Shown here: piece after piece, positions 50,965 through 59,213 of the stretch
Layout: every line of letters begins with the position of its first letter
How positions within the stretch are numbered: position 1 is the stretch's first letter
Origin: Staphylococcus muscae
GTDB taxonomy: Bacteria > Bacillota > Bacilli > Staphylococcales > Staphylococcaceae
Assembly (NCBI RefSeq): GCF_003019275.1
Contig: NZ_CP027848.1
Coordinates: 1,922,001 to 1,986,000, forward strand
Length of the DNA: 64,000 bases
Direction of reading: 5' to 3'
The notes under the pieces: model-generated
Told to the model about the DNA's origin: nothing
Seen by the model: only the letters and a program-made list of their open reading frames with translations
The model's database searches: none
Translations under genes and position numbers: made by a program

Positions 50965-53900
50965 TTGATTCATATTTTGAATTACAGCGGTCAGATTATT
51001 GATTTTTTTAGTCAAGATGACAATACAATCATTAAAGCGATGTATAGTCGTACTTCTGAAACTGAAACATTAAATTTAATCGCATTAAGCAGTAAAGCTG
51101 AAAATTTTAAAGAACGTAATCGTATTTTGATTCAGGATCAGAACGATAACTATCGTGAATTTATTGTGGATCATGTAGAAGATAGTGGGCAGTATATTGA
51201 AGTTGAATGTACTGCTTCATATTTAGTTGATATTAGTACTTCTAAGCCTATTCCAGTAGGCAAATTTGAGAAAATGACAGTTAATCACAAACTATCAGAG
51301 ACGTTACGTGACAGTGGCTGGACGGTCGGTGATTGTGATTATGCTGGCGTTAAAACAAATAGTTGGACGTCAGTTAGAACGCCATTAGAGATGATTAGTC
51401 AGCTTGAGACAGCACATGATGTAGTAGCCGATTATCAGATTGTTATAGACGGTTATGAAGTGGTTGAACGTTTAGTTAATATGCGTAAGCCTACACCTTT
51501 GTTTAAGGGTAAAGAAATCGAATATGGTAAGGATTTATTAAGTATGAAGCGCACTGTTGACTTTTCAGAAGTTAAGACTGCGCTTTTTGCTTTTGGCCCA
51601 GAAAATGAAAATGGTGAGCGTATTAGTTTAGTTGTTTATGATGACGAGGCGCAAGAGCAATTAGGCTTGCCACAGCGCTACATTTGGGGCTTATATGAAC
51701 CTGAAACAGAAGATAATGAAATGACGCAGAAGCGGTTAGAAACACTTGCTAGAACCGAACTGAACAAGCATAAGACGGCTGCTATATCCTATGAAGTAAG
51801 CACAGTCAATTTGGAACAAGAGTATGCACATGAGATTATTCGTTTTGGTGACATTGTCAGAATTAAAAATTCAGATTTTACACCTAGCATTTATGCAGAA
51901 AGTGAAGTGATTGGATTTGACTACGACCTAATCAGTGGTGATTGTACGTATCAATTTGGCAAAATTGTAGAATTTAGAGAAAGTGATTTGCGTCGTTATT
52001 TTGAAAGTAAGCTGGGTTATATTCGACAAAAGTTGAATGATAATCTGACGAACGTAAATACAATTGTGCGTGATAGTTTAGATTCTGAATTGCAGTATTT
52101 TGAACGTAAAATTTTTAAAGGAGAAACAGCACCTGAGAATCCAGTAAATGACACGATGTGGCTTGACACAAGCAATCCTAACGTAGCTGTCCTGCGCCGT
52201 TATTTTAACGGAGAATGGCATAATGCCACTGCTGAAAAAGCAAGTGATGTAGGTGCTGTGACACGTGAGCAAGCGTTATATAGCGAACTAACAAACGCAT
52301 TTACCAATCTAAGTATTCAGCATGCAAAATTGCTTAAAGAAGTTTTAGGGGTGCTTAATTCGGAATTTTTTGTGAGTACGACTTTGAAAGCAAATGTGCA
52401 AAATAATTTAGATGCGACTATCAGTGTCTACAACAAAATCAAAACAAGTTTAGATAGCATGACTTCTGAAACTGCGACAATTGGTAAATTGATCGATACG
52501 CAGGCGTTCTTCTTAGAATATCGTGAGAAGTTGCAAGCTTTATATACATCAGTTGAAACTGCTAAACGTGCGATTAATGCTCGCTTTAAACTATTGCAAT
52601 CGCAATACACTGATGCAAAGTTTAATGATGCTATGAGCAAGGTAGCTTCTGCAATACCTGGTGGCAAATGGGATGCTGCTAACCAAATGCTCACATCCGA
52701 AGTGCCAAACGAAGCTAGAATAAACGAGATTGTAGCTGCAATTACAGAAAGTGCAGTTGAAAGTTTGTACAGTTCAGTAAATGAAGTGGGGGAAAGGCTT
52801 AATACTGTAAACGGTGATTTAATCGAAAGGATAAATAATGAAAGATTAAATGCTAGACAGTATGTTGACACAACAAATTTAAACTTGCGAGATGAAGTGA
52901 ACAACACTTTTAAAATGGCTAAGGATGAGCTATCTAATTCTATAAACGCTGTAAAAGAAGACGTTGTGAATAATGTAACAGAGCCACTTAAAATACGCAT
53001 GACAACGGCTGAAAGTGGGCTACAACAACTACAAGATAGTTTGTTGTTAACAGCTACAAAAACAGAAGTAAATAGTATGTTAACTGATCAACTGACGCCA
53101 CTTAGAACTGATGTAAATAATCAAAAGGCGCAGTTAAAAGTTATGTCAGATTCTATTGATTTAAAAGTCAGTAAATCTGACTATACAACGGATAAAGATG
53201 GCATTGTACAACGACTTGACAATGCAGATTCAGCACGTCAACAATTAGCCAATCAAATCAGTGAGCGTGTGACGTTGACGCAGTTTAATAACGAGATTGC
53301 CGCTACCAAACAATATACGGATGACTTAAAAAGCGAACATGAAAAAGTACTTTCTGAGTACGAATCACTTATAAGTCAAAATGGTAAAGAGATTAACGCA
53401 CGAACAAAGTCTGAAGAATTTAATGCTACTCGAAAGACTTTGTCTCGTGTTGTTTCTGAGTTGGCAGTAAACACAACTGGTTTGTCACTTACCCATGATG
53501 AAAATGGGGTTATCCAGTCCTTTATCGTTGGTCCAGATGGTGTAGGTATTAACAGTACAAAGGTGACTATTAATGAAGGGGATGTGACAGTAGAAAACGG
53601 GCGTACAACGATTAAAGATGCATACATCAATAAATTATTTGCAAACAGTGCGTTTATTTCAAAATTGCAAGCGCTCGATATTACAGCCCAAAGACTGCGT
53701 GCAAAAGATAAAACTACGACGGTAACTGTGGAAGGCGGCGAGATGACAATCGCTAAGTCGAATGGTGAAAAAATGGTTATCAATAACGCAGGATTGCGCA
53801 GCTATACTTCAACAGGAGACCTTCGCTTTAGATTAGAAGACGACTTTGTCACAGCAGGTGCTCTAGGCACCCGTAATGAAAACGTTTATTTAGCAAGTGA

Positions 53901-54711
53901 CCGAGAAGTTAGATCTGTTCATTACTCTTCCATACCAGGAACGGGTAGTGTCCATGACTATGCTTATACACCTGTTAGAGCTTCACAGTTTTATGGTAAC
54001 CGTTTATCAGTCAATCACGGTGTTGCAGGTGTGAGCAATTTATATTTATCGCCAACAAGCGGTGGGGAAGTACGTGTGACACACTTTGATTCGGTCGAGA
54101 TTTATAGACCTATCAGAGCATCAGAAGTTTTTGGTAATAGATTATCTGTTAATGCAAATCATGGTGTAGGTAAAAATCTTTATTTATCACCTATCGGAGA
54201 TGGTGAAGTAGTAGTCTCAACACCGAATTCAACAAATGATTACCGAACAATTAGATGTAGAAGTTTATCTGTTCAAAGTGGTGCAGCGATTCGGAATAAC
54301 GCAGCAGGTAATATGTATATTGGCGTTGGTGGCTATGAACTGATTGTTACTAACAATAATTTTGGTAATAATGGGAATCCTACTTATCAAAACGTACGGG
54401 CTAGAGATTTCATTAAGGCATCTTCTGAACGTTTTAAAGAAGATATTAGCGTATGGAACTATAAAGTTTTGGATGTTATTAAAAATGATGTCCAGATTTA
54501 TCAATACAAATACAAAAATGATGATTCTGGACTTTATCAAAGGGGGCTTGTGCTTGAACGTGAAACACCTGTTGAGTTTAAGTCAGGCGATGGAATAAAT
54601 AGTTATGAACTTCAGACTTGGACGTTAAAGGCTGTTCAAGAATTAGCACATGAAAATGATATTTTAAAAGAGAGATTAAAAAGGATGGAGATGAAAATTT
54701 ATGGAACGTAA
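50965..54711 (+). CDS. Tail-associated protein with C-terminal S74 chaperone
   Basis: The 1248-residue protein starts at TTG 50965 behind AAAGGAGG. Residues 1-370 are the phage tail hub/Tal domain; 370-900 are long helical segments; 900-1150 are beta-repeat regions (NRLSVNHGVAGVSNLYLSP and a second copy NRLSVNANHGVGKNLYLSP). The end is an intramolecular chaperone of the peptidase S74 type (ASSERFKEDISVW, LVLERETPVEFKS), which trimerises the fibre and cleaves itself at the Ser. It is the likely receptor-contacting fibre. Confidence 0.9.
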   Translation: MIHILNYSGQIIDFFSQDDNTIIKAMYSRTSETETLNLIALSSKAENFKERNRILIQDQNDNYREFIVDHVEDSGQYIEVECTASYLVDISTSKPIPVGKFEKMTVNHKLSETLRDSGWTVGDCDYAGVKTNSWTSVRTPLEMISQLETAHDVVADYQIVIDGYEVVERLVNMRKPTPLFKGKEIEYGKDLLSMKRTVDFSEVKTALFAFGPENENGERISLVVYDDEAQEQLGLPQRYIWGLYEPETEDNEMTQKRLETLARTELNKHKTAAISYEVSTVNLEQEYAHEIIRFGDIVRIKNSDFTPSIYAESEVIGFDYDLISGDCTYQFGKIVEFRESDLRRYFESKLGYIRQKLNDNLTNVNTIVRDSLDSELQYFERKIFKGETAPENPVNDTMWLDTSNPNVAVLRRYFNGEWHNATAEKASDVGAVTREQALYSELTNAFTNLSIQHAKLLKEVLGVLNSEFFVSTTLKANVQNNLDATISVYNKIKTSLDSMTSETATIGKLIDTQAFFLEYREKLQALYTSVETAKRAINARFKLLQSQYTDAKFNDAMSKVASAIPGGKWDAANQMLTSEVPNEARINEIVAAITESAVESLYSSVNEVGERLNTVNGDLIERINNERLNARQYVDTTNLNLRDEVNNTFKMAKDELSNSINAVKEDVVNNVTEPLKIRMTTAESGLQQLQDSLLLTATKTEVNSMLTDQLTPLRTDVNNQKAQLKVMSDSIDLKVSKSDYTTDKDGIVQRLDNADSARQQLANQISERVTLTQFNNEIAATKQYTDDLKSEHEKVLSEYESLISQNGKEINARTKSEEFNATRKTLSRVVSELAVNTTGLSLTHDENGVIQSFIVGPDGVGINSTKVTINEGDVTVENGRTTIKDAYINKLFANSAFISKLQALDITAQRLRAKDKTTTVTVEGGEMTIAKSNGEKMVINNAGLRSYTSTGDLRFRLEDDFVTAGALGTRNENVYLASDREVRSVHYSSIPGTGSVHDYAYTPVRASQFYGNRLSVNHGVAGVSNLYLSPTSGGEVRVTHFDSVEIYRPIRASEVFGNRLSVNANHGVGKNLYLSPIGDGEVVVSTPNSTNDYRTIRCRSLSVQSGAAIRNNAAGNMYIGVGGYELIVTNNNFGNNGNPTYQNVRARDFIKASSERFKEDISVWNYKVLDVIKNDVQIYQYKYKNDDSGLYQRGLVLERETPVEFKSGDGINSYELQTWTLKAVQELAHENDILKERLKRMEMKIYGT

Positions 54712-54856
54712 TTTAGAAAAAGAAATCTTGTATTTACAAGAAGAATTGAAAGTATCGAAGTCTAATGAAGCCATGTTGAGAGCTATGCTAGATGATGCAT
54801 ATGAAAAAATTGAAAATTTGACAAATGGTAGAAACGAACCTGCTCACTCTGAGTAA
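54701..54856 (+). CDS. Small coiled-coil phage protein
   Basis: A 51-residue protein from ATG 54701, overlapping the Tal stop by 11 bases, to TAA 54856: ERNLEKEILYLQEELKVSKS, acidic and helical. Unknown role. Confidence 0.6.
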   Translation: MERNLEKEILYLQEELKVSKSNEAMLRAMLDDAYEKIENLTNGRNEPAHSE

Positions 54857-54867
54857 GGTTCTTTTTT
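54836..54867 (+). terminator. Terminator at the end of the tail operon
   Basis: GAACCT (54836-54841) pairs with AGGTTC (54856-54861), followed by T6. It overlaps the last codons of the preceding small gene. Confidence 0.55.
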
Positions 54868-54893
54868 ATAAAAAAATTAGGAGGATTTTTATT

Positions 54894-55199
54894 ATGGAAA
54901 AATTTACAGAGTACTATTTAGTGGAAGTGAATGAGCGTGGAGACAATACACCTTTGATTAAAAGTTATGAAGGGAATGGGTTTACACGTGGTATCAGTCC
55001 AGATTCAGCTTTTAAATTCCAAAATGAAGAAGACGTAAAGCAAGCATGTCATTTTCAAAATATGCTAGCCAAAATCTTTCGAAACAAAACAGTCACTTAT
55101 TATGTAAAACAGGAAGTTGAACGTACTAAATTTGATGAATCTGGTGAGCCTTACGTCAAACCTAAAGTTGACCATGAAGTTGAAGGAGTTAACGAATAA
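54894..55199 (+). CDS. Small phage protein between tail and lysis genes
   Basis: 101 residues from ATG 54894 behind AGGAGG. YYLVEVNERGDNTPLIKSYE, FQNEEDVKQACHFQNML. Known only as a conserved hypothetical in this position; its stop overlaps the holin start. Confidence 0.65.
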   Translation: MEKFTEYYLVEVNERGDNTPLIKSYEGNGFTRGISPDSAFKFQNEEDVKQACHFQNMLAKIFRNKTVTYYVKQEVERTKFDESGEPYVKPKVDHEVEGVNE

Positions 55200-55690
55200 T
55201 GTTGGGAGCGGTCATAGTGAGCTTTGTAGAGAGCGAAGCATTCAGAACCTTTTTTTATGCAGGGGAGATTAAACTATTGTACTTTTTGATGATATTGATG
55301 TGCTTAGATATCATCACAGGGCTTTCAAAAGCAATTAAAAATAAAAAATTGTGGAGCCGTAAGTCATTGTTTGGTTATGCACGGAAACTATTGATTTTTT
55401 GCATAATTGTGTTGGCAAATATCATCGATCAAATTTTAGGAACTAATGGCGGAATTGTAGTAGTGACTATCTTTTTCTATATAGCAAACGAAGGTCTTTC
55501 GATTGTAGAAAATTGTGCCGAAATGGGTGTACTTGTGCCACCTGAGATTTCAGACAAGTTAGCCGTCATAAAAAATGAAAAAGGTACTTCTGTCACAACT
55601 GAAATTAAGGAAGAATTTTCAAGTAAGCACTCTCGTGAACTTGAAGGAGATACAGCAGAAGTGAATATCAAAATCGAGAAAAAGGACTGA
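55199..55690 (+). CDS. Phage holin
   Basis: The 163-residue product has hydrophobic helices (LYFLMILMCLDIITGLSKAI, LLIFCIIVLANIIDQ, GGIVVVTIFFYIANE) and the IVENCAEMGV pattern of the Bacteriophage_holin_4 family, with a long charged tail. It forms the hole through which the amidase passes. A possible terminator hairpin (55684-55709) overlaps its end. Confidence 0.88.
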   Translation: MLGAVIVSFVESEAFRTFFYAGEIKLLYFLMILMCLDIITGLSKAIKNKKLWSRKSLFGYARKLLIFCIIVLANIIDQILGTNGGIVVVTIFFYIANEGLSIVENCAEMGVLVPPEISDKLAVIKNEKGTSVTTEIKEEFSSKHSRELEGDTAEVNIKIEKKD

Positions 55691-55732
55691 CTTATGTCGG
55701 TTCTTTTTTCATATTTAATTGGAGGGAAAGCA

Positions 55733-55885
55733 ATGAATCATTTAAATGAAACAGAACAACTTGAAGGAATTGGAAAAGTTTCAAAAGAAGAAATTGAAAA
55801 AATCGAATTAGAAAATCATAAAAAAGATGAATTTGTTGGCTTACAAGCTGATATTAAGGAGAGCTCATTATGGGATACAAAATAG
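55733..55885 (+). CDS. Small acidic protein in the lysis module
   Basis: A 50-residue protein from ATG 55733 behind GGAGGGAAA; NHLNETEQLEGIGKVSKEEI, no membrane segment. It overlaps the amidase gene by 16 bases. Unknown role, possibly a lysis modulator. Confidence 0.55.
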   Translation: MNHLNETEQLEGIGKVSKEEIEKIELENHKKDEFVGLQADIKESSLWDTK

Positions 55886-56718
55886 TAAATATGTGGACAC
55901 CATCTTATCTTTATCCTTACAAAGCACCTTACTATATGCAACCGACTAAGTTAGCTATTCATAACACAGGCAACACGGCATCAGCACGTAATGAAGTGGC
56001 TTATATGAATAGTAATCGTAACTATGTATCTTACCACGTAGCAGTGGACGACAAAGAAGTAGTTCAGGCTATTCCGTTCAATCGTAACGCATTCCACACA
56101 GGTGACGGTATTGGCTTATCATCTGGGAACCGTACAGCAATCGGAATTGAAATTTGCTATTCTATGGATAACGGTTATAGTGGTGCAAAATCTGAACGCT
56201 ATAAAAAAGCAGAAGATAACGCAGCATTATATGCAGCACATGTACTACACCAGTATGGCTGGGGTATTGATCGTATGTACCAACACTATTGGTTCAGTGG
56301 TAAAGATTGTCCGCACAAAATTCGTGCAACAGGTACATGGGCAGAATTTGAAAATAAAGTAAATAACTACTTGAAACAAATCAAAGCAGGCAAAACACCT
56401 ACAAAGCCAAAAGCAAAGTCTAAAACTTCTAAAGTGGCAGAATGGAAACGTAACAAATATGGCACGTTGTGGAAAGATGAGAAATACACATTTACTGCTA
56501 ATGCTGACATTTACGCACGATTAGAAGGCCCTTTCAGAAGCTGTCCGTTCGGTTATACCTTTAAGAAAGGCTCATCAAAACAATATGATGAGTTATTGTT
56601 ACAAGACGGTCATGTTTGGATTGGTTTTAATCATAATGGTAAGCGATACTATTTACCTATACGTACATGGGACGCTAAAACTGGAGCAGTCGGTAAACTA
56701 TGGGGGACAATTAAATAG
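55870..56718 (+). CDS. Endolysin: amidase_2 plus SH3b domain
   Basis: The 282-residue enzyme has an N-terminal N-acetylmuramoyl-L-alanine amidase (zinc His in LAIHNTGNT and GKDCPHKI; NAFHTGDGIG), a short Pro/Lys linker (about 175-190) and a C-terminal SH3b wall-binding domain (EKYTFTANADIYARLEGPF). It lacks the CHAP domain present in many staphylococcal lysins, so it relies on amidase alone. Confidence 0.92.
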   Translation: MGYKIVNMWTPSYLYPYKAPYYMQPTKLAIHNTGNTASARNEVAYMNSNRNYVSYHVAVDDKEVVQAIPFNRNAFHTGDGIGLSSGNRTAIGIEICYSMDNGYSGAKSERYKKAEDNAALYAAHVLHQYGWGIDRMYQHYWFSGKDCPHKIRATGTWAEFENKVNNYLKQIKAGKTPTKPKAKSKTSKVAEWKRNKYGTLWKDEKYTFTANADIYARLEGPFRSCPFGYTFKKGSSKQYDELLLQDGHVWIGFNHNGKRYYLPIRTWDAKTGAVGKLWGTIK

Positions 56719-56732
56719 AAAGCATAATTTAA

Positions 56733-56762
56733 GGGTAGCCGTTGAGCTACCCTCTTTTTTTA
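56733..56762. terminator. Terminator after the endolysin
   Basis: GGGTAGC (56733-56739) pairs with GCTACCC (56746-56752) and is followed by TCTTTTTTTT. Confidence 0.9.
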
Positions 56763-56817
56763 TATCTCAAAATCATCAACGTCTACTGTTTTAGCTATAT
56801 CATCCCCGAATAAGACG

Positions 56818-57099
56818 ATGAAAATGAATGAAGTGAAAATTTTAAAAGTAGAACAAGGGAACGAGTTCTACAACCCAGAAAAATCTCAAAACGGTGGAGG
56901 TTATGATCAACCGATTATAACCTTTGAATACAAGGGTATTCAAGGTGTGTACGAAGACACTAGTTGCGGTGACTTCGGCACACGAGAATCCGTTGAATGG
57001 GACGGGAAATATGCTCAATGGGGCTCTATGATTGAAGAAGAGAACCATTATAGCGAAATCCCTGAAACGGATTTACAAGCCATTCTCAATGGTTTGTAA
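56818..57099 (+). CDS. Unknown protein in the lysogenic-conversion slot
   Basis: 93 residues from ATG 56818 with no good SD. NEVKILKVEQGNEFYNPEKS, FEYKGIQGVYEDTSCGDFGT. The position between endolysin and attR is where staphylococcal phages carry cargo such as toxins; this protein matches no toxin I know. The 5' region (56763-56817) overlaps a minus-strand remnant (..LFGDDIAKTVDVDDFEI, stop near 56764). Confidence 0.55.
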   Translation: MKMNEVKILKVEQGNEFYNPEKSQNGGGYDQPIITFEYKGIQGVYEDTSCGDFGTRESVEWDGKYAQWGSMIEEENHYSEIPETDLQAILNGL

Positions 57100-57117
57100 G
57101 TTGACAAGTCATAACAA

Positions 57118-57145
57118 AACCCCACTCATTAATTTGGGTGGGGTT
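57118..57145. terminator. Bidirectional terminator at the prophage right end
   Basis: AACCCCAC (57118-57125) pairs with GTGGGGTT (57138-57145). Confidence 0.85.
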
Positions 57146-57160
57146 AAATAATGGAAGAAA

Positions 57161-57178
57161 GTGTCAAGCACGTGTCAA
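57161..57178 (+). promoter_or_regulatory. Putative integrase arm-binding sites, right
   Basis: GTGTCAA at 57161-57167 and 57172-57178 with a 4-base spacer, the same as at 6972-6989. A further pair of similar segments, TTACAAAG, occurs near 57204 and 57256. Likely P-arm sites. Confidence 0.6.
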
Positions 57179-57266
57179 ATTAGTTAAGCTTTGTTAGGCT
57201 TAGTTACAAAGTTAAAATGCTATAACCTTTGATATTACTGGGTTTTACACTTTGTTACAAAGTATA

Positions 57267-57294
57267 TCAAATCCCGCCGTCTCCACTATATAGC
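57267..57294 (+). repeat. attR core, 28 bp
   Basis: Exact copy of 6905-6932. Beyond it host DNA resumes. Confidence 0.95.
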
Positions 57295-57332
57295 TTGCAA
57301 CCCGCGTGGTTGTGGGCTTTTTATTTTTTTAG
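57294..57332 (+). terminator. Stranded original ssrA terminator
   Basis: CCCGC..GTGGG (57301-57316) then a T-rich run. Before integration this would have followed ssrA; now it lies 50 kb away. From 57333 to 57580 I see only AT-rich intergenic DNA leading to the AraC gene. Confidence 0.6.
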
Positions 57333-57580
57333 AGTGCACATATTGCCCCAATTTCATACGATATACGTATATTTAAAATACGTCTTCCGTTTATGATTCT
57401 TAAAATCACCACAAAAAGTGTACGAATAAAATGAAAAACAGTAAGAATGCTTTTTAAATTTTATGTATTATAAAATTTTGTTGTGAATTTCTATGAAAAG
57501 CCATCAATGATATATTAAAATAGAGTGATACATTGTATTGTTAGAAGTATGAATGAAGTTATTTAATAAAGAGGGCTGTT

Positions 57581-58327
57581 ATGGATTATAAACTAAGGGT
57601 TTTGAATGGACATGTAAATATTCAGTCAAGTTTTGAACGCATCATTATTTATTATGTTCTGTCTGGGGAAGTGCGTATTAAACAGGGGAAAGAAATAAAA
57701 ATGTACGCACAAGATGCATTCTTTTTTGTAAAACCATTTTCACCACCGATTATTTTAAATAGTGATGGAGAGGTTTTAGAGTTAATGATTGATAAAAGAA
57801 GCTTCAATCGATACTCATTATTAAATTCAGAAAAAATTTATCAAAAAGAGCACCATATCCAAGATATTGATGCTGCAATTAAAGGTGAAATACTGCATGT
57901 CATGAATGCACAATCTGAACCGACATTATTTAATTCAGATTTACATATGATACGTTTGATTAATTATATCGACTTAGCAGGTTATATCGATAATGTTGCC
58001 AATGTGAATAATGAATTGGTTATCAATGTGTTGCATTATGTGAATGCACATTATAAAAGTGAATTGTCAGTAAACAAAATTGCGGAACATTTTTATGTGA
58101 ACACAAGTTACTTATCTAGAGTTTTTTCAGAAACATTAAATATATCTCTACTTAATTATATTCGTAAAATTAAAATGTATAGTATCGCTATTGATATTAT
58201 TAGCTTAAAAACAGACCAGAATATTTGGCAAGATTATGGGTTTAAAACATATGAATCCTATTTGAAAAATTTTAAAAAGACGTTTGATTTAACACCTTCT
58301 GAATTTCTAAAAAACCCTCCATTTTAA
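57581..58327 (+). CDS. AraC-family transcriptional regulator
   Basis: The 248-residue product has an N-terminal cupin-like sensor (VLSGEVRIKQGKEIKMYAQD) and a C-terminal pair of HTHs (LSVNKIAEHFYVNTSYLSRV, NIWQDYGFKTYESYLKNFKK). The target is unknown. AGAGGGCTG precedes ATG 57581. Confidence 0.85.
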   Translation: MDYKLRVLNGHVNIQSSFERIIIYYVLSGEVRIKQGKEIKMYAQDAFFFVKPFSPPIILNSDGEVLELMIDKRSFNRYSLLNSEKIYQKEHHIQDIDAAIKGEILHVMNAQSEPTLFNSDLHMIRLINYIDLAGYIDNVANVNNELVINVLHYVNAHYKSELSVNKIAEHFYVNTSYLSRVFSETLNISLLNYIRKIKMYSIAIDIISLKTDQNIWQDYGFKTYESYLKNFKKTFDLTPSEFLKNPPF

Positions 58328-58359
58328 CTTTAACTATAAATTGGATAAGGAGGAATTTT

Positions 58360-58598
58360 ATGAAGGAATGGATAAAAACTTTTTTCAGCACATTCATTGT
58401 CGGTGTTGGTTTGATATTAGTGGTGAAACTGATTGGCTATGTGCCACCTAATCCACGTATATTTAATGTAGTTGATCATCTCACCTTTACACATTTTTTG
58501 AAAACCGCATTTATGATAATTGGCTAATGATTGCATTTCTGTTTGCCTTACTCGTAACAGTATTAGATATGACTTCTGATAAAGTTAAAAATAAATAG
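58360..58598 (+). pseudogene. Membrane protein gene frameshifted at a T-run
   Basis: ATG 58360 (AAGGAGG upstream) reads a transmembrane helix (FFSTFIVGVGLILVVKLIG), then hits a stop just after CATTTTTTGAAAACC. Adding one T restores HFFENRIYDNWLMIAFLFAL and a second helix to TAG 58598. A single-base loss in the homopolymer is the simplest cause; a reversible switch is possible. Confidence 0.7.
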
Positions 58599-58603
58599 TT
58601 TAT

Positions 58604-58650
58604 AAAAAATGGGTATACTGATCTTAAGATGATCGGTATACCCGTTTTTT
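58604..58650. terminator. Bidirectional terminator between the frameshifted gene and ohr
   Basis: GGGTATACTGATC (58611-58623) pairs with GATCGGTATACCC (58631-58643) with T and A tracts on both sides. Confidence 0.92.
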
Positions 58651-58659
58651 AAACTGTAA

Positions 58660-59079
58660 TTATTCTACGACTTCTACGCTTAAAGCGACATCAACGTTTC
58701 CGTTAATTGCTTTTGAATAAGGGCAGAATTCATGTGCTTGTTGTAAAGATTTTTCTGCGTCTTCTTGACTCATATTTTTAACTTTTGCGTGGATATCTAC
58801 TTCAAGTTTTGGACTTTCAGCTTCAGCATCGTCTACTAAACGAACTGTAATTGCCACAACCGGTTCTGCATTACGGAATTTGTTGCGTTTTAGAATTAGG
58901 TCGAACGCACCGTTGAAGCATGATGCGTAGCCTGCAGCAAATAATTGTTCAGGATTTGTTGAGTCTGTATCAGTATTATCTGGTGGTGTGATTTGTAAGT
59001 CTAAAGCTTTATCGTCAGTTTGAACAGTACCTTTACGGCCACCTGTGTTAGTTGCAGTTGTTTCATAAATAATTGACAT
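58660..59079 (-). CDS. ohr: Organic hydroperoxide resistance protein Ohr/OsmC family
   Basis: The 139-residue thiol peroxidase has reactive Cys in [10 protein letters not shown] and resolving Cys in HEFCPYSKA, the Ohr arrangement. ATG 59079 (MSIIYETTA) follows GAAGGAGG. It reduces organic peroxides in the cytosol. Confidence 0.92.
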   Translation of the reverse strand: MSIIYETTATNTGGRKGTVQTDDKALDLQITPPDNTDTDSTNPEQLFAAGYASCFNGAFDLILKRNKFRNAEPVVAITVRLVDDAEAESPKLEVDIHAKVKNMSQEDAEKSLQQAHEFCPYSKAINGNVDVALSVEVVE

Positions 59080-59213
59080 AATTGATGCCTCCTTCAAATG
59101 TTCTTTCATTATACTATCGATCCAATGTGATTCAAATAATTTAGCTTTTCAAATTAGGAAATATACGATATAGTAATTTTATTCTGAAAAAACTGATAAT
59201 TAAGGGTGATGTT

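Larger units (their letters stand above)
6905..57294. mobile_element. Complete siphovirus prophage in ssrA
   Basis: The element is bounded by an exact 28-bp direct repeat, contains an integrase gene beside attL, and carries lysogeny, replication, packaging, head, tail and lysis modules in the standard order. Length is about 50.4 kb including three IS elements of about 1.79 kb, so the phage itself would be near 45 kb. The head and packaging genes are of the HK97/P27/cos type. All structural genes look open; damage is confined to the lysogeny and early regions, so the prophage could be functional, though this is untested. Confidence 0.95.

Noticed and set aside
52428..53000. Minus-strand frame of 190 codons opposite the Tal gene
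   Set aside because: Ser/Leu-rich complement of a helical coding region; no start signal.
56818..57099. Virulence toxin (leukocidin, enterotoxin, exfoliatin) in the conversion slot
   Set aside because: No signal peptide and no motif of a known staphylococcal toxin; the protein is only 93 residues.
6905..57294. CRISPR array
   Set aside because: No series of direct repeats with regular unique spacers was found; the short repeats present are iterons, att sites or IS copies.
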